From Armatimonas sp043757465 (GTDB taxonomy: Bacteria > Armatimonadota > Armatimonadia > Armatimonadales > Armatimonadaceae): a DNA stretch of 24,166 nt. Made by a program: the position numbers and the translations under genes. Of the stretch, positions 1-7,133 are shown in pieces. Every line of letters starts with the position of its first letter. Position 1 is the first letter of the stretch. The stretch lies in contig NZ_JAYVPL010000065.1 in the NCBI RefSeq assembly GCF_043757465.1, positions 1 through 24,166 of the forward strand. Reading direction: 5' to 3'. Below the pieces are notes generated by a model. It was given only the letters and a program-made list of their open reading frames with translations, was not told the DNA's origin and ran no database searches.

Positions 1-95
1 ATAAGCGCTCTGTTTTTGCCCATTTGCCGGTGGGGATCGCGGCGCATCGTCGGCAAAAAAAGACTGAAAAGTCCCCCGCAATTAGCGGAAACTAA

Positions 96-569
96 AGTTA
101 CAAAGAAGACCGCTTTCCTCTGGGGGCAAGTGCGACACGGGCGGAGCCAAATCGGGCAGCTCCTTGTGAGTGGGATCGTGCTGAGCAGGCGATACTGGTC
201 AATCCTTGTGTAGATGACCCTACGAAGTTTTTCGTCTGGAGGTTTGAGGACAACCCTGCCCTGAAAGAGACGACTCCGACGCTTCTAGCGAAACAGGGAA
301 ATCTCCGAGGAACCCAGACGATCACGGTTTGCGGACTGGATCGAGTGAGCTTGACCGAGAACTATCGCAAACAAATCGGACAGGTCAATACAGCCTTGTC
401 ACTTTATGAAATGTCCGTGAAGTTCTCACAGGAAGAAAGACGCACTGAAGCATTAAATAGATTGCGAGAGTTTGTCTCGCCTCGGGGCATCTATTCCTCA
501 ATGATACGTGCCTACCTGGAGTACCAAAAATTTGACATGAGCCAGCTTACCCTGATTTCACAATCGTAG
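96..569 (+). pseudogene. Unrecognised open frame with no usable start; probable gene remnant
   Basis: The frame is open from just after a TAA at 93-95 to a TAG at 567-569. Its translation has ordinary protein composition (for example FFVWRFEDNPALKETTPTLL upstream and YRKQIGQVNTALSLYEMSVK downstream), so it reads as coding well before the only possible start, a GTG at 345 that lacks a clear ribosome-binding site. No ATG, GTG or TTG exists in frame between 96 and 345. I infer that the 5' end was lost by a frameshift or nonsense change. Frame 1 is open from base 1 to 213 and could be the other half. I recognise no domain. A shorter GTG-started 74-residue protein (345-569) is the alternative. Confidence 0.4.
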
Positions 570-665
570 GAGCAAGGTTTGAAATCGTGATTCATAAGTT
601 ACGAATCGCGATTGTTAGATTATAAATCGTGATTTGTAGATATCGCCTCTTGATTCGTAAACGAC
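561..665. repeat. Iteron-like array, 21-bp period, four to five degenerate copies
   Basis: Copies begin at 582 (AAATCGTGATTCATAAG), 603 (GAATCGCGATTGTTAG), 624 (AAATCGTGATTTGTAG) and, more degenerate, 645 (the TGATTCGTAA part matches). A further partial match (CAATCGTAG) lies at 561. All are in the same orientation and exactly 21 bp apart, two helical turns. Each core AATCGYGATT is itself nearly palindromic (AATC/GATT). The regular phasing suggests a protein bound repeatedly on one face of the helix, as in operators or plasmid and phage iterons. The array sits directly upstream of the promoter for the gene at 731. Confidence 0.6.
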
Positions 666-679
666 GAATGCTGTATGAT
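650..679 (+). promoter_or_regulatory. Sigma-70-like promoter for the gene at 731
   Basis: TTGATT (650-655) and TATGAT (674-679) are separated by 18 bp, matching four and five of six consensus bases. Transcription would begin near 686. The -35 box lies inside the last copy of the 21-bp array and the -10 box inside the left arm of a palindrome, so both elements could be occluded by a regulator. This is prediction from sequence only. Confidence 0.5.
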
Positions 680-711
680 AGTTCTGCATCCATGAGGGAT
701 GCTTTATCATA
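674..711. promoter_or_regulatory. Two-part inverted repeat over the -10 box and 5' leader
   Basis: Outer arms TATGATA (674-680) and TATCATA (705-711) are perfect reverse complements. Inner arms GCATCC (686-691) and GGATGC (697-702) are also perfect, around the 5-base loop ATGAG. The outer left arm contains the -10 hexamer; the inner stem would form at the very 5' end of the transcript. It could be a DNA operator or an mRNA 5' hairpin. The gap between arms is 5 bases on the left and 2 on the right. Confidence 0.45.
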
Positions 712-730
712 CGGAGGAGAACGATCTCAA

Positions 731-1090
731 ATGGCAGCGATGGCACCTAATTTAGTAGAAGAGAAGTACCAGGCGGCACTCACGGCGTGGGAAACCCTGG
801 CACCGGAGAAGTCCTTTGGCGGTATGACTCTGGCGCAGTTCAAGGCAATTGTGAAAGACTCGATAGAGGCACGGCAGCGCATTCGCACGCTGGATACCCA
901 GATGACCGACGCGATCAAAGAGCGTGAGACGGGCGATGCGGCGACGGCGGAGGCGCTGGAGCTGGTGGTCAATGGAGTGCGTGCGGATAGAACGGTCGGG
1001 GGCGCGGATGGGGCGCTCTACAAGGAGATGGGCTACATCCCCAAGTCCGAGCGCAAGCCACGAACACGCAAGCCTGCCGCTGCCGGTTGA
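731..1090 (+). CDS. Small hypothetical protein, helical, basic C-terminus
   Basis: The frame encodes 119 residues from ATG 731, chosen because AGGAGA-type Shine-Dalgarno sequence (GGAGGAGA, 713-720) lies 10 bases upstream. Starting at the upstream ATG at 629 would run translation through the repeat array and promoter and is unlikely. The protein is soluble and mostly helical (about residues 8-75, rich in Ala, Glu and Lys) and ends in a basic tail (PKSERKPRTRKPAAAG). A central Gly-rich stretch precedes KEMGYIPKSERK, which resembles a motif in conserved hypothetical proteins, but I recognise no named family. Function is unknown. Its control region is unusually elaborate for such a small gene, which could mean autoregulation; that is inference. 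Confidence 0.7.
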   Translation: MAAMAPNLVEEKYQAALTAWETLAPEKSFGGMTLAQFKAIVKDSIEARQRIRTLDTQMTDAIKERETGDAATAEALELVVNGVRADRTVGGADGALYKEMGYIPKSERKPRTRKPAAAG

Positions 1091-1101
1091 AAACGGCGTG
1101 T

Positions 1102-1138
1102 GTAGGCGTTCTGCCAACATGGGTAGGCGTTCTGCCAA
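1102..1138. repeat. Direct repeat of 16 bp, two copies 21 bp apart
   Basis: GTAGGCGTTCTGCCAA occurs at 1102-1117 and again, identical, at 1123-1138, separated by 5 bp. It lies in the 91-bp gap between two convergent genes, after the stop at 1090. The spacing of 21 bp equals that of the array upstream of the gene at 731, though the sequence differs. Function unknown. Confidence 0.6.
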
Positions 1139-1140
1139 GA

Positions 1141-1155
1141 AGTCGCTCCGCGACT
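1141..1155. terminator. Short hairpin between convergent genes, weak terminator candidate
   Basis: AGTCGC (1141-1146) and GCGACT (1150-1155) form a perfect 6-bp stem with a 3-base loop between the 3' ends of the gene at 731 and pyrF. No T-run follows on either strand, so intrinsic termination is doubtful. Confidence 0.25.
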
Positions 1156-1181
1156 GCCGAATTATTGGTTCCCAATCGCTT

Positions 1182-1907
1182 TCAATCGGCGGACTCATTC
1201 GAAATCTCCTGCACAATGGCAGCGGCGGCAGCGACGGGATCAGCGGCGGCGGTGATGGCGCGCCCAACCACGAGGTAGTGCGCTCCGGCGGCCACGGCAG
1301 ACGCGGGCGTGGCGACGCGCTTCTGGTCTTGCGTGCCCACACCCGCAGGGCGGATGCCGGGGATCACCGTGATAAAGCTCTCGCCACAGGCCGCACGAAT
1401 CGTCTCTAGCTCTAGGGGGCTTGCGACGACGCCATCGAGCCCTGCGGACTGGGCAAGCTGGGCAAGGTGTGTGACGTGCTTGCTTAGCGAGCCGGTCACC
1501 CGCAGCTCCGACGAGAGGGCGAGCTGATCCAGGCTAGTGAGAACCGTCACGCCGATGAGCAGCGGCGGTGTGTTGCTTGAAGCGTGTGCAGCCTCTCTGG
1601 CGGCTTCCATCATGGCTTTTCCGCCGCAGGTGTGGACGTTGACCATCCAAACACCGCGCTTGGTGGCAGCACGAATCGCGCCCGCGACGGTGTTGGGAAT
1701 GTCGTGAAACTTGGCATCGTAGAAGATGCGCGTGATTCCGGCATCTTGGAGATGTCCAAAAATATCGAAGCCGGCGGCGTTCACCAGCTCCAGCCCCACT
1801 TTGACACCGCCGACTTTTCCGGCGAGTTTCTGGGCAAGCGCAAGCGCATCCGCGGCATTGTCGTAGTCGAGGGCGACGAGAATTCGGTCTTTAGGTTCGT
1901 TTATCAT
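1182..1907 (-). CDS. pyrF: Orotidine 5'-phosphate decarboxylase
   Basis: This 241-residue protein converts OMP to UMP, the last step of de novo pyrimidine synthesis, in the cytoplasm. The family signature is plain: the first strand with D14 (ILVALDYDN), K36 in VKVGLE, the catalytic D64-x-K66-x-x-D69 group in FYDAKFHDIPNTV, and the C-terminal phosphate-binding part PGIRPAG followed by VVGRAIT. Length is normal for bacterial pyrF of the type-1 family. It starts 2 bp after the stop of the upstream membrane glycosyltransferase (TAG-CT-ATG), so the two are almost certainly co-transcribed and probably translationally coupled; pairing of these two functions is unusual and may just be operon packing. 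No other pyrimidine gene is in view. Confidence 0.95.
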   Translation of the reverse strand: MINEPKDRILVALDYDNAADALALAQKLAGKVGGVKVGLELVNAAGFDIFGHLQDAGITRIFYDAKFHDIPNTVAGAIRAATKRGVWMVNVHTCGGKAMMEAAREAAHASSNTPPLLIGVTVLTSLDQLALSSELRVTGSLSKHVTHLAQLAQSAGLDGVVASPLELETIRAACGESFITVIPGIRPAGVGTQDQKRVATPASAVAAGAHYLVVGRAITAAADPVAAAAAIVQEISNESAD

Positions 1908-1909
1908 AG

Positions 1910-3415
1910 CTATTCTTTGGTGAAAACTACCACACTCTGGTTGGGATAGAGCATGTCAATAGGGAGTGGCTGGCAGGGCAGGCCGCTGCTCTCGCGTGCC
2001 CCCAAGAGTGGGATTGGGTGCGCGAAGACGGTCTTAATGGGGTAGCGCGCCGTGAGTGCCGCCAGATACGACAGTGCCTGTGGATTTTTCTTCTGCACCA
2101 CCGCGCTGTACTCGATCTCGGAGAGCGCGACGGCATCGGGGCTGGTTTCATCAAGCAGGGCGGCGTCCCAGTCTCGGCCCGGCGGCACGGCAAAGAGTTT
2201 AAGGGGATTGGAGCTCTCGGCAGCACTCTTTGCTCTCCGTGGGGACGGATGCGAGAGTCCGGGATGGAGCGGTGGCGACCAGAACCACGGGCCGGTGGCA
2301 AAACCGACGGAAGCAGCTCCCTTTTGCTTCAGAAAGACTGCGGCTTCGTCGCGAGGGTCTGGCCCCACCATCACGGAGCACAGTGCCAGAGAAAACAGAA
2401 GCGAGAGCGTACCCCCTAGAGCCACGAGCGGCTTCCAGGGTAGGCTCGCAATCAGCCAGCAGAGCGCGGGAAGCAGCGGCAGGGCGTAGCGAGCGTACTG
2501 ATTCGCGGAGACGCAGAGCAAGAGTAAGTACGGCAGGACAAAGGCCAGCAGAGTGAGCTCGGTGCGCGTGCGTGAGGCGAGCGCCTTGCAGACTCCCACT
2601 AACCAGAGCGGACTGCCTAGCGCTGCCAGCAGGCCAAGAGTCGGCCAGTAGAGCGCAGCAATTTGTCCTACAAAGTCAATTTGTGCCGTTCGCGAGTGGG
2701 CCAGCTCAAAGGTGAAGTCCTTCCAAAACTGAGGAAAGTTCACCAGCACACCGGGGCAACCTAGCAGAAAGCCGAGTGCTGCGCCGCTGAGCAACAGCCC
2801 TAGTGACTTGAGGGAGCGCCTCCCAGAGAGAAACCATGCTGCGACTCCGGCGAGCAGAACTAATCCCGCGTTGTACTTCGTTGCTGCCGCCAGCCCTGCA
2901 AAGAGTCCACACCAGAATAACTTCGGGTTTGTGAGGGCCATAAACAGGCTCGCCGTGACCCAGAACGTCGCGGGGACATCTACCGTGGCGAAGTGCCCGT
3001 GCTGAATGGCCAGGGGCGCGACGGCATAAAGTGCGGCGGCGCTCAGCCCCACGTCGGGTTTTTCCAGGCGCTTGCCAAGAAGAATTAGTAAACCGCAGGT
3101 TCCAATGCCGTAGGCCACGCTCACCAGGCGCATGAGAAGGAGGCTACTTGCGGTTAGAAGGCCCGTTGCGCCGTCCGTGGCCAGTAGAAGGAAGCGATCC
3201 GTGAGAGTGGCGAGGGAGCCGTAGTTGTAGAAGCCCGTGTCGAGGAGCTGTTGGCCGGGCTGGCGCTGTGCATAGCCGACGACAATAGACTCATCGGGAT
3301 GGTAGGAAAACAGGTGGCTCGCATCGGGAAGCCCCCAGGCAATTCCCCAGAGCCGCAACACCAGCGCCAGCAACAGAATCAGCGCGGGCAGGTAGCGACG
3401 AAGCGGGGCAGGCAT
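1910..3415 (-). CDS. GT39/ArnT-type membrane glycosyltransferase
   Basis: The protein has 501 residues and about ten hydrophobic segments. It begins with a TM helix (residues 8-28) followed by RLWGIAWGLPDASHLFSYHPDES. The acidic pair D41-E42 in the first outer loop is the position of the catalytic Asp/Glu in GT-C transferases of the PMT/ArnT group, which use polyprenyl-phosphate sugars on the outer face of the inner membrane. The later region has further helices up to about residue 350 and then a soluble C-terminal domain (about 360-501). The acceptor (lipid, protein or glycan) cannot be told from sequence. ATG 3415 follows a possible -10 box TATACT on the minus strand (3424-3429). pyrF follows 2 bp downstream. 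Confidence 0.8.
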   Translation of the reverse strand: MPAPLRRYLPALILLLALVLRLWGIAWGLPDASHLFSYHPDESIVVGYAQRQPGQQLLDTGFYNYGSLATLTDRFLLLATDGATGLLTASSLLLMRLVSVAYGIGTCGLLILLGKRLEKPDVGLSAAALYAVAPLAIQHGHFATVDVPATFWVTASLFMALTNPKLFWCGLFAGLAAATKYNAGLVLLAGVAAWFLSGRRSLKSLGLLLSGAALGFLLGCPGVLVNFPQFWKDFTFELAHSRTAQIDFVGQIAALYWPTLGLLAALGSPLWLVGVCKALASRTRTELTLLAFVLPYLLLLCVSANQYARYALPLLPALCWLIASLPWKPLVALGGTLSLLFSLALCSVMVGPDPRDEAAVFLKQKGAASVGFATGPWFWSPPLHPGLSHPSPRRAKSAAESSNPLKLFAVPPGRDWDAALLDETSPDAVALSEIEYSAVVQKKNPQALSYLAALTARYPIKTVFAHPIPLLGARESSGLPCQPLPIDMLYPNQSVVVFTKE

Positions 3416-3482
3416 ACGCCACTCAGTATACCGTCACGGCTGGCGCAAGGAAATCGTTGTATAAAGCATTGGAGAGATGACC

Positions 3483-4127
3483 ATGAAACGAAAGATGACA
3501 GTACTATTGGCAGCGGTGGTGAGCGTCGGGGCACTGGTGCCCGTCTGGGCGCAGCGCGAAAAGAGTTGGGGGACAAACCTAACCCCTGAGACCATGGCGC
3601 GAAACTTGGCCGATGACTTGCGGGATGCGCGTGGCTTACTGAGCCGCGTGCTCAGTACTCGCGAAAAAGAGGGGGGCGGGGCCCGTGAGCGCGAGACGCG
3701 GCGTGATCCCGACAGCGACCGCCGCCGCCTGGAAGTCTTGTTGGAGAATGCGGAGCGTGATGCGCGTGCGCTGGAGCGCGAGGTGATCCGTCTGCGCGAT
3801 CAGAACTACAGCCAGGTCAACGACCGTAACCGGGGTCGTCAGGCGATGCGTGACAGTGAGTTTGATCAGATTATCTTTGCCGTGCGCCGGGCACGCACGG
3901 CGGGCGACGAGATGCGGATCGTGCGGCAGCTCGCCCTAGAGCAGTGGATTACCAGCGGCCAGCTTCGCGATCTTCTGAAAGTGGTGGATCAGTCACGGGA
4001 TCAAGAGGAGACCGCCTATCTGCTCTATCCACGCCTCACGGACGCGGGGCGGTTCTACACCATCCGCGAGTCGTTCAAGTCCACGACCTCGTGGGCCAGT
4101 GTCTGCCAGCGGCTCGGCGTTCGGTAG
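3483..4127 (+). CDS. Secreted DUF4476-type protein
   Basis: Encodes 214 residues from ATG 3483. An ATG at 3477 is also in frame, but GGAGAG at 3471-3476 abuts it and is well spaced (6 bases) only for 3483. Residues 1-23 are a Sec signal peptide (MKRKMTVLLAAVVSVGALVPVWA). A charged, coiled-coil-like segment follows (about 35-115, with RRRLEVLLENAERDARALER). Residues 122-211 match the layout of DUF4476: short helices with DEMRIVRQLALEQWITSGQL, then LLYPRLTDAGRFYTIRESF and a final VCQRLG helix. The role of DUF4476 is unknown; it is usually seen on exported proteins. The gene is divergent from the glycosyltransferase and has its own strong terminator, so it is probably a single-gene transcript. 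Confidence 0.8.
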   Translation: MKRKMTVLLAAVVSVGALVPVWAQREKSWGTNLTPETMARNLADDLRDARGLLSRVLSTREKEGGGARERETRRDPDSDRRRLEVLLENAERDARALEREVIRLRDQNYSQVNDRNRGRQAMRDSEFDQIIFAVRRARTAGDEMRIVRQLALEQWITSGQLRDLLKVVDQSRDQEETAYLLYPRLTDAGRFYTIRESFKSTTSWASVCQRLGVR

Positions 4128-4141
4128 ACTCGCGGTAAACC

Positions 4142-4179
4142 AAAGCAGCCCGGAGCATAGGCTCTTGGCTGCTTTTTTT
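4142..4179 (+). terminator. Strong intrinsic terminator after the DUF4476 gene
   Basis: AAAGCAGCC (4142-4150) pairs with GGCTGCTTT (4167-4175). Inside, GAGC (4153-4156) pairs with GCTC (4161-4164), and a T-run completes it (4173-4179). On the opposite strand the same stem directly follows the stop of the small secreted gene and is trailed by TTTGGTTT, so it may work in both directions. Confidence 0.9.
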
Positions 4180-4572
4180 CTATAGCCTGAAGGTATCGCC
4201 AGGCTGGAAGGTACGTGTGATGCTCTGTCGGCTACATCGAGAAAAATTTGAACCTCGCTCCTGAGTCGTTCGAGTAATTGTCAGGGTAGTGGGATGGAGC
4301 GCACTGGTTGGGGAACCGATGGTGGTGCTGGTTGTTTTGGAGTGTATCGTAGCGATGTTGCCACTCCACTCCAGTGTGGAGGGTTCCGTAGAGAGGGACA
4401 CGGACATACCAAGCCCATCGTTGGGATCATCAACCTCCACCACGACACTACAAGCGATGACCGCCTGGCGAGCACTGGGACGTACGGGTGAGTGCTGGGG
4501 TAGGCTGATCGCGGCCCAGAGTGCGGTGGCGGAAACGACACCGGCGGCAGTCCAAAGAATGGATTTCTTCAT
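4180..4572 (-). CDS. Small secreted protein of unknown function
   Basis: The 130-residue product begins at ATG 4572, preferred over an upstream in-frame ATG at 4626 because AAGGAG lies 9 bases upstream and the protein then opens with a signal peptide (MKKSILWTAAGVVSATALWA). The mature part is short, rich in Ser and Thr, and has two cysteines (C41 and C113) that could form a disulfide. Its middle part (VIACSVVVEVDDPNDGLGMS) and repeated Thr-rich strands suggest a small beta domain. I recognise no family. It converges with the DUF4476 gene and shares its terminator, and diverges from the adaptor gene at 4665. Confidence 0.65.
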   Translation of the reverse strand: MKKSILWTAAGVVSATALWAAISLPQHSPVRPSARQAVIACSVVVEVDDPNDGLGMSVSLSTEPSTLEWSGNIATIHSKTTSTTIGSPTSALHPTTLTITRTTQERGSNFSRCSRQSITRTFQPGDTFRL

Positions 4573-4664
4573 CGAGAAACTCTCCTTGCTACGCATTCTA
4601 TCGCCCGAACTTGTAACCTGCCGCAAGCCAAGGCTGTCCTAGCTTCCAAAGAGGGCAAATCTAG

Positions 4665-6359
4665 GTGTCAGGAAAAGCTATTCGAACGGCGATTATTGGT
4701 CTGGTCGTGCTAGGTGGAGCGGGCTTTGGCTACTCCCAGATGCGGGCCAAGGCAACCGCGAAACCCGAGATTGGGCGACTCGTGACCGCAGAGGTCGGGA
4801 AGATTGCGATAAAAGTCTCGGAGACGGGGACGCTGGAGCCAGTGACCAAGGTGGATGTCAAATCCCGTGTGGGAGGACGTGTCCTCAAAATCTTCGTCCG
4901 ACCCGGCGATAGAGTGGCAGTGGGGGCACCACTGGCTACCGTGGACCCGACCGAGGTCTCGCGCCAGGTTGCCAGTGTTCAGGCGCAGCTCCAGTCAAGC
5001 CAGGCCGGGCTCTCCCAGTCGCGAGAGAGCTACCAGCTCACTCTTCAGACCACAGCGCTTGCCGTTCGCCGCGCTGAGATCGGGCTGGAGAACTCCAAAG
5101 TAAGCCTGCGTGAGGCGGGTGTCAATGTGAAGGATGCCGAGGTGGGCCTCAAGGACGCCGACGTGGGCCTGGAGAACGCCAAGGTGGGCATCACCCAGGC
5201 ACAGAAGCGAGTGGAGCAGGCCGCTGCACCCACCCGCTCGCAGGATGTGCAGCAGGCTGAGCAGAGTGTACGCCGTATCCAGGCGCAGCTGGTGGACGCC
5301 CGGCGCACTCTGGCGCGTCGCCAGCTCCTGTTCGGGAAGGGGTTTATTGCCCAGCAGGAAGTTGATTCTTCGCAGACCCAGATTGATTTGGCCGAGGCGG
5401 ATCTGGCCAGTGCCCAGGAGCGGGTCGCGCTCCTGAAAGAGGGGCCGCGCAAAGAGGACATCGCTCCCGCACAGATTGGCGTAGACACGGCGAAGATGTC
5501 TGTCGAGACAGCCAAAGTGCGTGTCGAGACGGCGAAGATACGCGTCGAGCAGTCGAAAGTGCGCTACAACCAGGCACAAGTGGCTGTCAAGACCGCCGAA
5601 GTACAGCTCGCCACGGAGCGCGCCAATGCCCGCCAAGCGCAGGTGCGTAGCAAGGATATTCTGCGCTCTCAGGCCGATGTCGCTCAGAACGAGAACCGGG
5701 TCGCGGAGCAGTCCGTGCTACTGGCAGAGACTCGCATTGTCGCCCCGATTGCGGGAGAAGTGACGGGGAAGTATCTTGAGGAGGGCGAGCTCGTTGCCTC
5801 AGCGACTGCCGGGTTTGCCCAGGGCGCGGCGATTGTGACCATTGCGGATCTCACCAAGATGCAGGTGAAAGTCAATGTAAATGAGGTGGATGTCTCGCGG
5901 CTCTCCGTGGGGCTTCCTGTGGAGATCCGTGTGGACGGCATTCAGGAAGTTACGTTCCACGGGCGTGTTGTCTCTCTCGCGCCCGCCTCGCTCACCAGCA
6001 CGCAGCAGTCGCAGACAAGCAGTGCCAGTGGCAATATTGTCCGTTTTGAAGTCAAGATCGCCGTCACGGAGCGTGACAAGCGCCTGCGACCTGGCATGAC
6101 GGCGGGCGTGGACATTCTTCTCAATAAAAAAGACAGCGTGCTGGTTCTGCCTGCCGAGGCGCTTCGTCCCGGCAATAAAGTGATGGTGGTCACGGGCACC
6201 GGCGAGAAAGTCCAGAAGATAGAGCGGAGTGTCACGCTGGGCTTGAAAGATGAAGCGCGCGTTGAGATTATCTCGGGCCTCAAACCGGGCGATAAAGTGG
6301 AAGTGCCCAAGCTGGATGCCAAAGACCGGCGCACGATCAAGATGGACAGGTCAAACTAA
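4665..6359 (+). CDS. Orphan HlyD/MacA-type membrane-fusion (adaptor) protein with expanded coiled coil
   Basis: Encodes 564 residues from GTG 4665, which has GAGGG 9 bases upstream. Residues 5-25 are an uncleaved anchor or signal. The lipoyl-like half (about 60-94) includes RVGGRVLKIFVRPGDRV and its partner half (RIVAPIAGEVTGKYLEEGEL) lies at about 357-376. Between them is an alpha-hairpin of some 255 residues, longer than usual, built from regular heptads at about 137-181 and 271-319. A beta-barrel and membrane-proximal domain follow to the end. Such adaptors link an inner-membrane RND or ABC pump to a TolC channel, but no pump gene is adjacent here: the next gene is a TPR lipoprotein. The partner must be elsewhere. 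A MacA-like role is possible but unproven. Confidence 0.85.
   Translation: MSGKAIRTAIIGLVVLGGAGFGYSQMRAKATAKPEIGRLVTAEVGKIAIKVSETGTLEPVTKVDVKSRVGGRVLKIFVRPGDRVAVGAPLATVDPTEVSRQVASVQAQLQSSQAGLSQSRESYQLTLQTTALAVRRAEIGLENSKVSLREAGVNVKDAEVGLKDADVGLENAKVGITQAQKRVEQAAAPTRSQDVQQAEQSVRRIQAQLVDARRTLARRQLLFGKGFIAQQEVDSSQTQIDLAEADLASAQERVALLKEGPRKEDIAPAQIGVDTAKMSVETAKVRVETAKIRVEQSKVRYNQAQVAVKTAEVQLATERANARQAQVRSKDILRSQADVAQNENRVAEQSVLLAETRIVAPIAGEVTGKYLEEGELVASATAGFAQGAAIVTIADLTKMQVKVNVNEVDVSRLSVGLPVEIRVDGIQEVTFHGRVVSLAPASLTSTQQSQTSSASGNIVRFEVKIAVTERDKRLRPGMTAGVDILLNKKDSVLVLPAEALRPGNKVMVVTGTGEKVQKIERSVTLGLKDEARVEIISGLKPGDKVEVPKLDAKDRRTIKMDRSN
5073..5207 (+). repeat. In-gene 21-bp repeats coding for about six heptads
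   Basis: Codons 137-181 of the adaptor encode successive heptads such as AEVGLKD, ADVGLEN and AKVGITQ. The DNA repeats with a 21-bp period, for example GCCGAGGTGGGCCTC, GCCGACGTGGGCCTG and GCCAAGGTGGGCATC, which suggests growth by slippage or unequal exchange. Confidence 0.75.
5475..5621 (+). repeat. Second in-gene heptad array
   Basis: Codons 271-319 encode IGVDTAK, MSVETAK, VRVETAK, IRVEQSK, VRYNQAQ, VAVKTAE and VQLATER: seven heptads, the first four close to identical. It lies in the returning arm of the predicted alpha-hairpin, opposite the first array, so the two arms appear to have been lengthened in register. Confidence 0.75.
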
Positions 6360-6363
6360 TCCA

Positions 6364-6379
6364 CCCACGTCTTTGTGGG
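6364..6379 (+). terminator. Weak hairpin after the adaptor gene
   Basis: CCCAC (6364-6368) and GTGGG (6375-6379) form a 5-bp stem with a 6-base loop, followed by only three Ts after GA. It may slow or attenuate transcription into the TPR lipoprotein gene 28 bases later, but it is not a convincing terminator. Confidence 0.25.
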
Positions 6380-6407
6380 GATTTCACAGGACGGGTAAGA
6401 TAGAGCT

Positions 6408-7133
6408 ATGAAACGCGCCCTCTGGTTGCTGGTATTTCTTGTTGGTTGTGAAAGCAAGCGCGAGGCTCCTAAGCCCCTCGCGGTCTCGCTCCCCGGTGCA
6501 AGTGCCTCTCCCACCCTGCCGCTGGGGCTCTTCGCCGATATCTACCGCCGCCGACCGGTGCCGCCGGGCACTCAGACCAGCGTGGATCGAGTCGAGACGG
6601 AGCTGGCGAAAAATCCCACGGACACAAAGCGTCTTAAAGCCGTCGGGCTGGCCTACTACGCCGCTGGGGGCTACGAAGCGGCGATTAAGAAGCTCACCGG
6701 CCTCGACAGCGACTCCGAGGCGCAGCTCTATCTGGGGTTTGCACACATGGGGCTGAATAACGACGCCGAGGCGCTGACCGCGCTGAAAAAGGCAACGGGA
6801 ACGGTTGCACTTTTGGAGCAAGGCAGCCTCTACTTCCAGGTGCTCAAAAAAGACGATGAAGCGGAAAAATGCTTCCGGGCGGCGCTGGAGGGAGACACAC
6901 ACGGCGAGGCGGCCCTGGCACTCGGGTTGCTTCAGGCTAGCCAGGGTAAGAGCGAGCCCGCTCAGAAATTCCTCCAAGATGCCAGTGAGGCGCTCCCTGC
7001 GGGGAAGGCGCGTGCGACGGCATTTGCAGCGCTAGGGCGGCTGGAGCGTGATCCGGCGAAGGCACGCGCTTGGTATGAGAAAGTGCGTAAAGACGATCCG
7101 GAGAACGCATGGCTCAAGAAGCTCTCGAAATAA
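6408..7133 (+). CDS. TPR-repeat lipoprotein
   Basis: The product has 241 residues. The N-terminus MKRALWLLVFLVGCESK is a lipoprotein signal with lipobox LVGC and lipidated C14, so the protein is expected to be anchored to a membrane. A Pro-rich linker (about 20-60) is followed by helical pairs typical of tetratricopeptide repeats from about residue 60 to 240: LKAVGLAYYAAGGYEAAIKK, AQLYLGFAHMGLNNDAEALT, EAALALGLLQASQGKSEPAQ and a last AFAALGRLERDPAKARAWYE. TPR lipoproteins act as assembly or scaffold factors; no specific partner can be named. It overlaps the next gene by 25 bp. The Shine-Dalgarno is weak. Confidence 0.85.
   Translation: MKRALWLLVFLVGCESKREAPKPLAVSLPGASASPTLPLGLFADIYRRRPVPPGTQTSVDRVETELAKNPTDTKRLKAVGLAYYAAGGYEAAIKKLTGLDSDSEAQLYLGFAHMGLNNDAEALTALKKATGTVALLEQGSLYFQVLKKDDEAEKCFRAALEGDTHGEAALALGLLQASQGKSEPAQKFLQDASEALPAGKARATAFAALGRLERDPAKARAWYEKVRKDDPENAWLKKLSK

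Noticed and set aside
16..213. Plus-strand 65-residue open frame at the left edge
   Set aside because: Arg- and Trp-rich composition with no ribosome-binding site; the other plus frame is more protein-like over 96-213. Kept only as a possible frameshift partner.
561..1138. CRISPR array because of regularly spaced repeats
   Set aside because: The period is only 21 bp, units are degenerate and contiguous without spacers of typical length, and no cas genes are present.
4289..4642. Plus-strand frames antisense to the small secreted gene
   Set aside because: No signal or family features; the minus frame has a Shine-Dalgarno and a clear signal peptide.
4995..5636. Antisense leucine-rich-looking frame inside the adaptor gene
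   Set aside because: It is the mirror of the heptad repeats on the coding strand and has no start signal.
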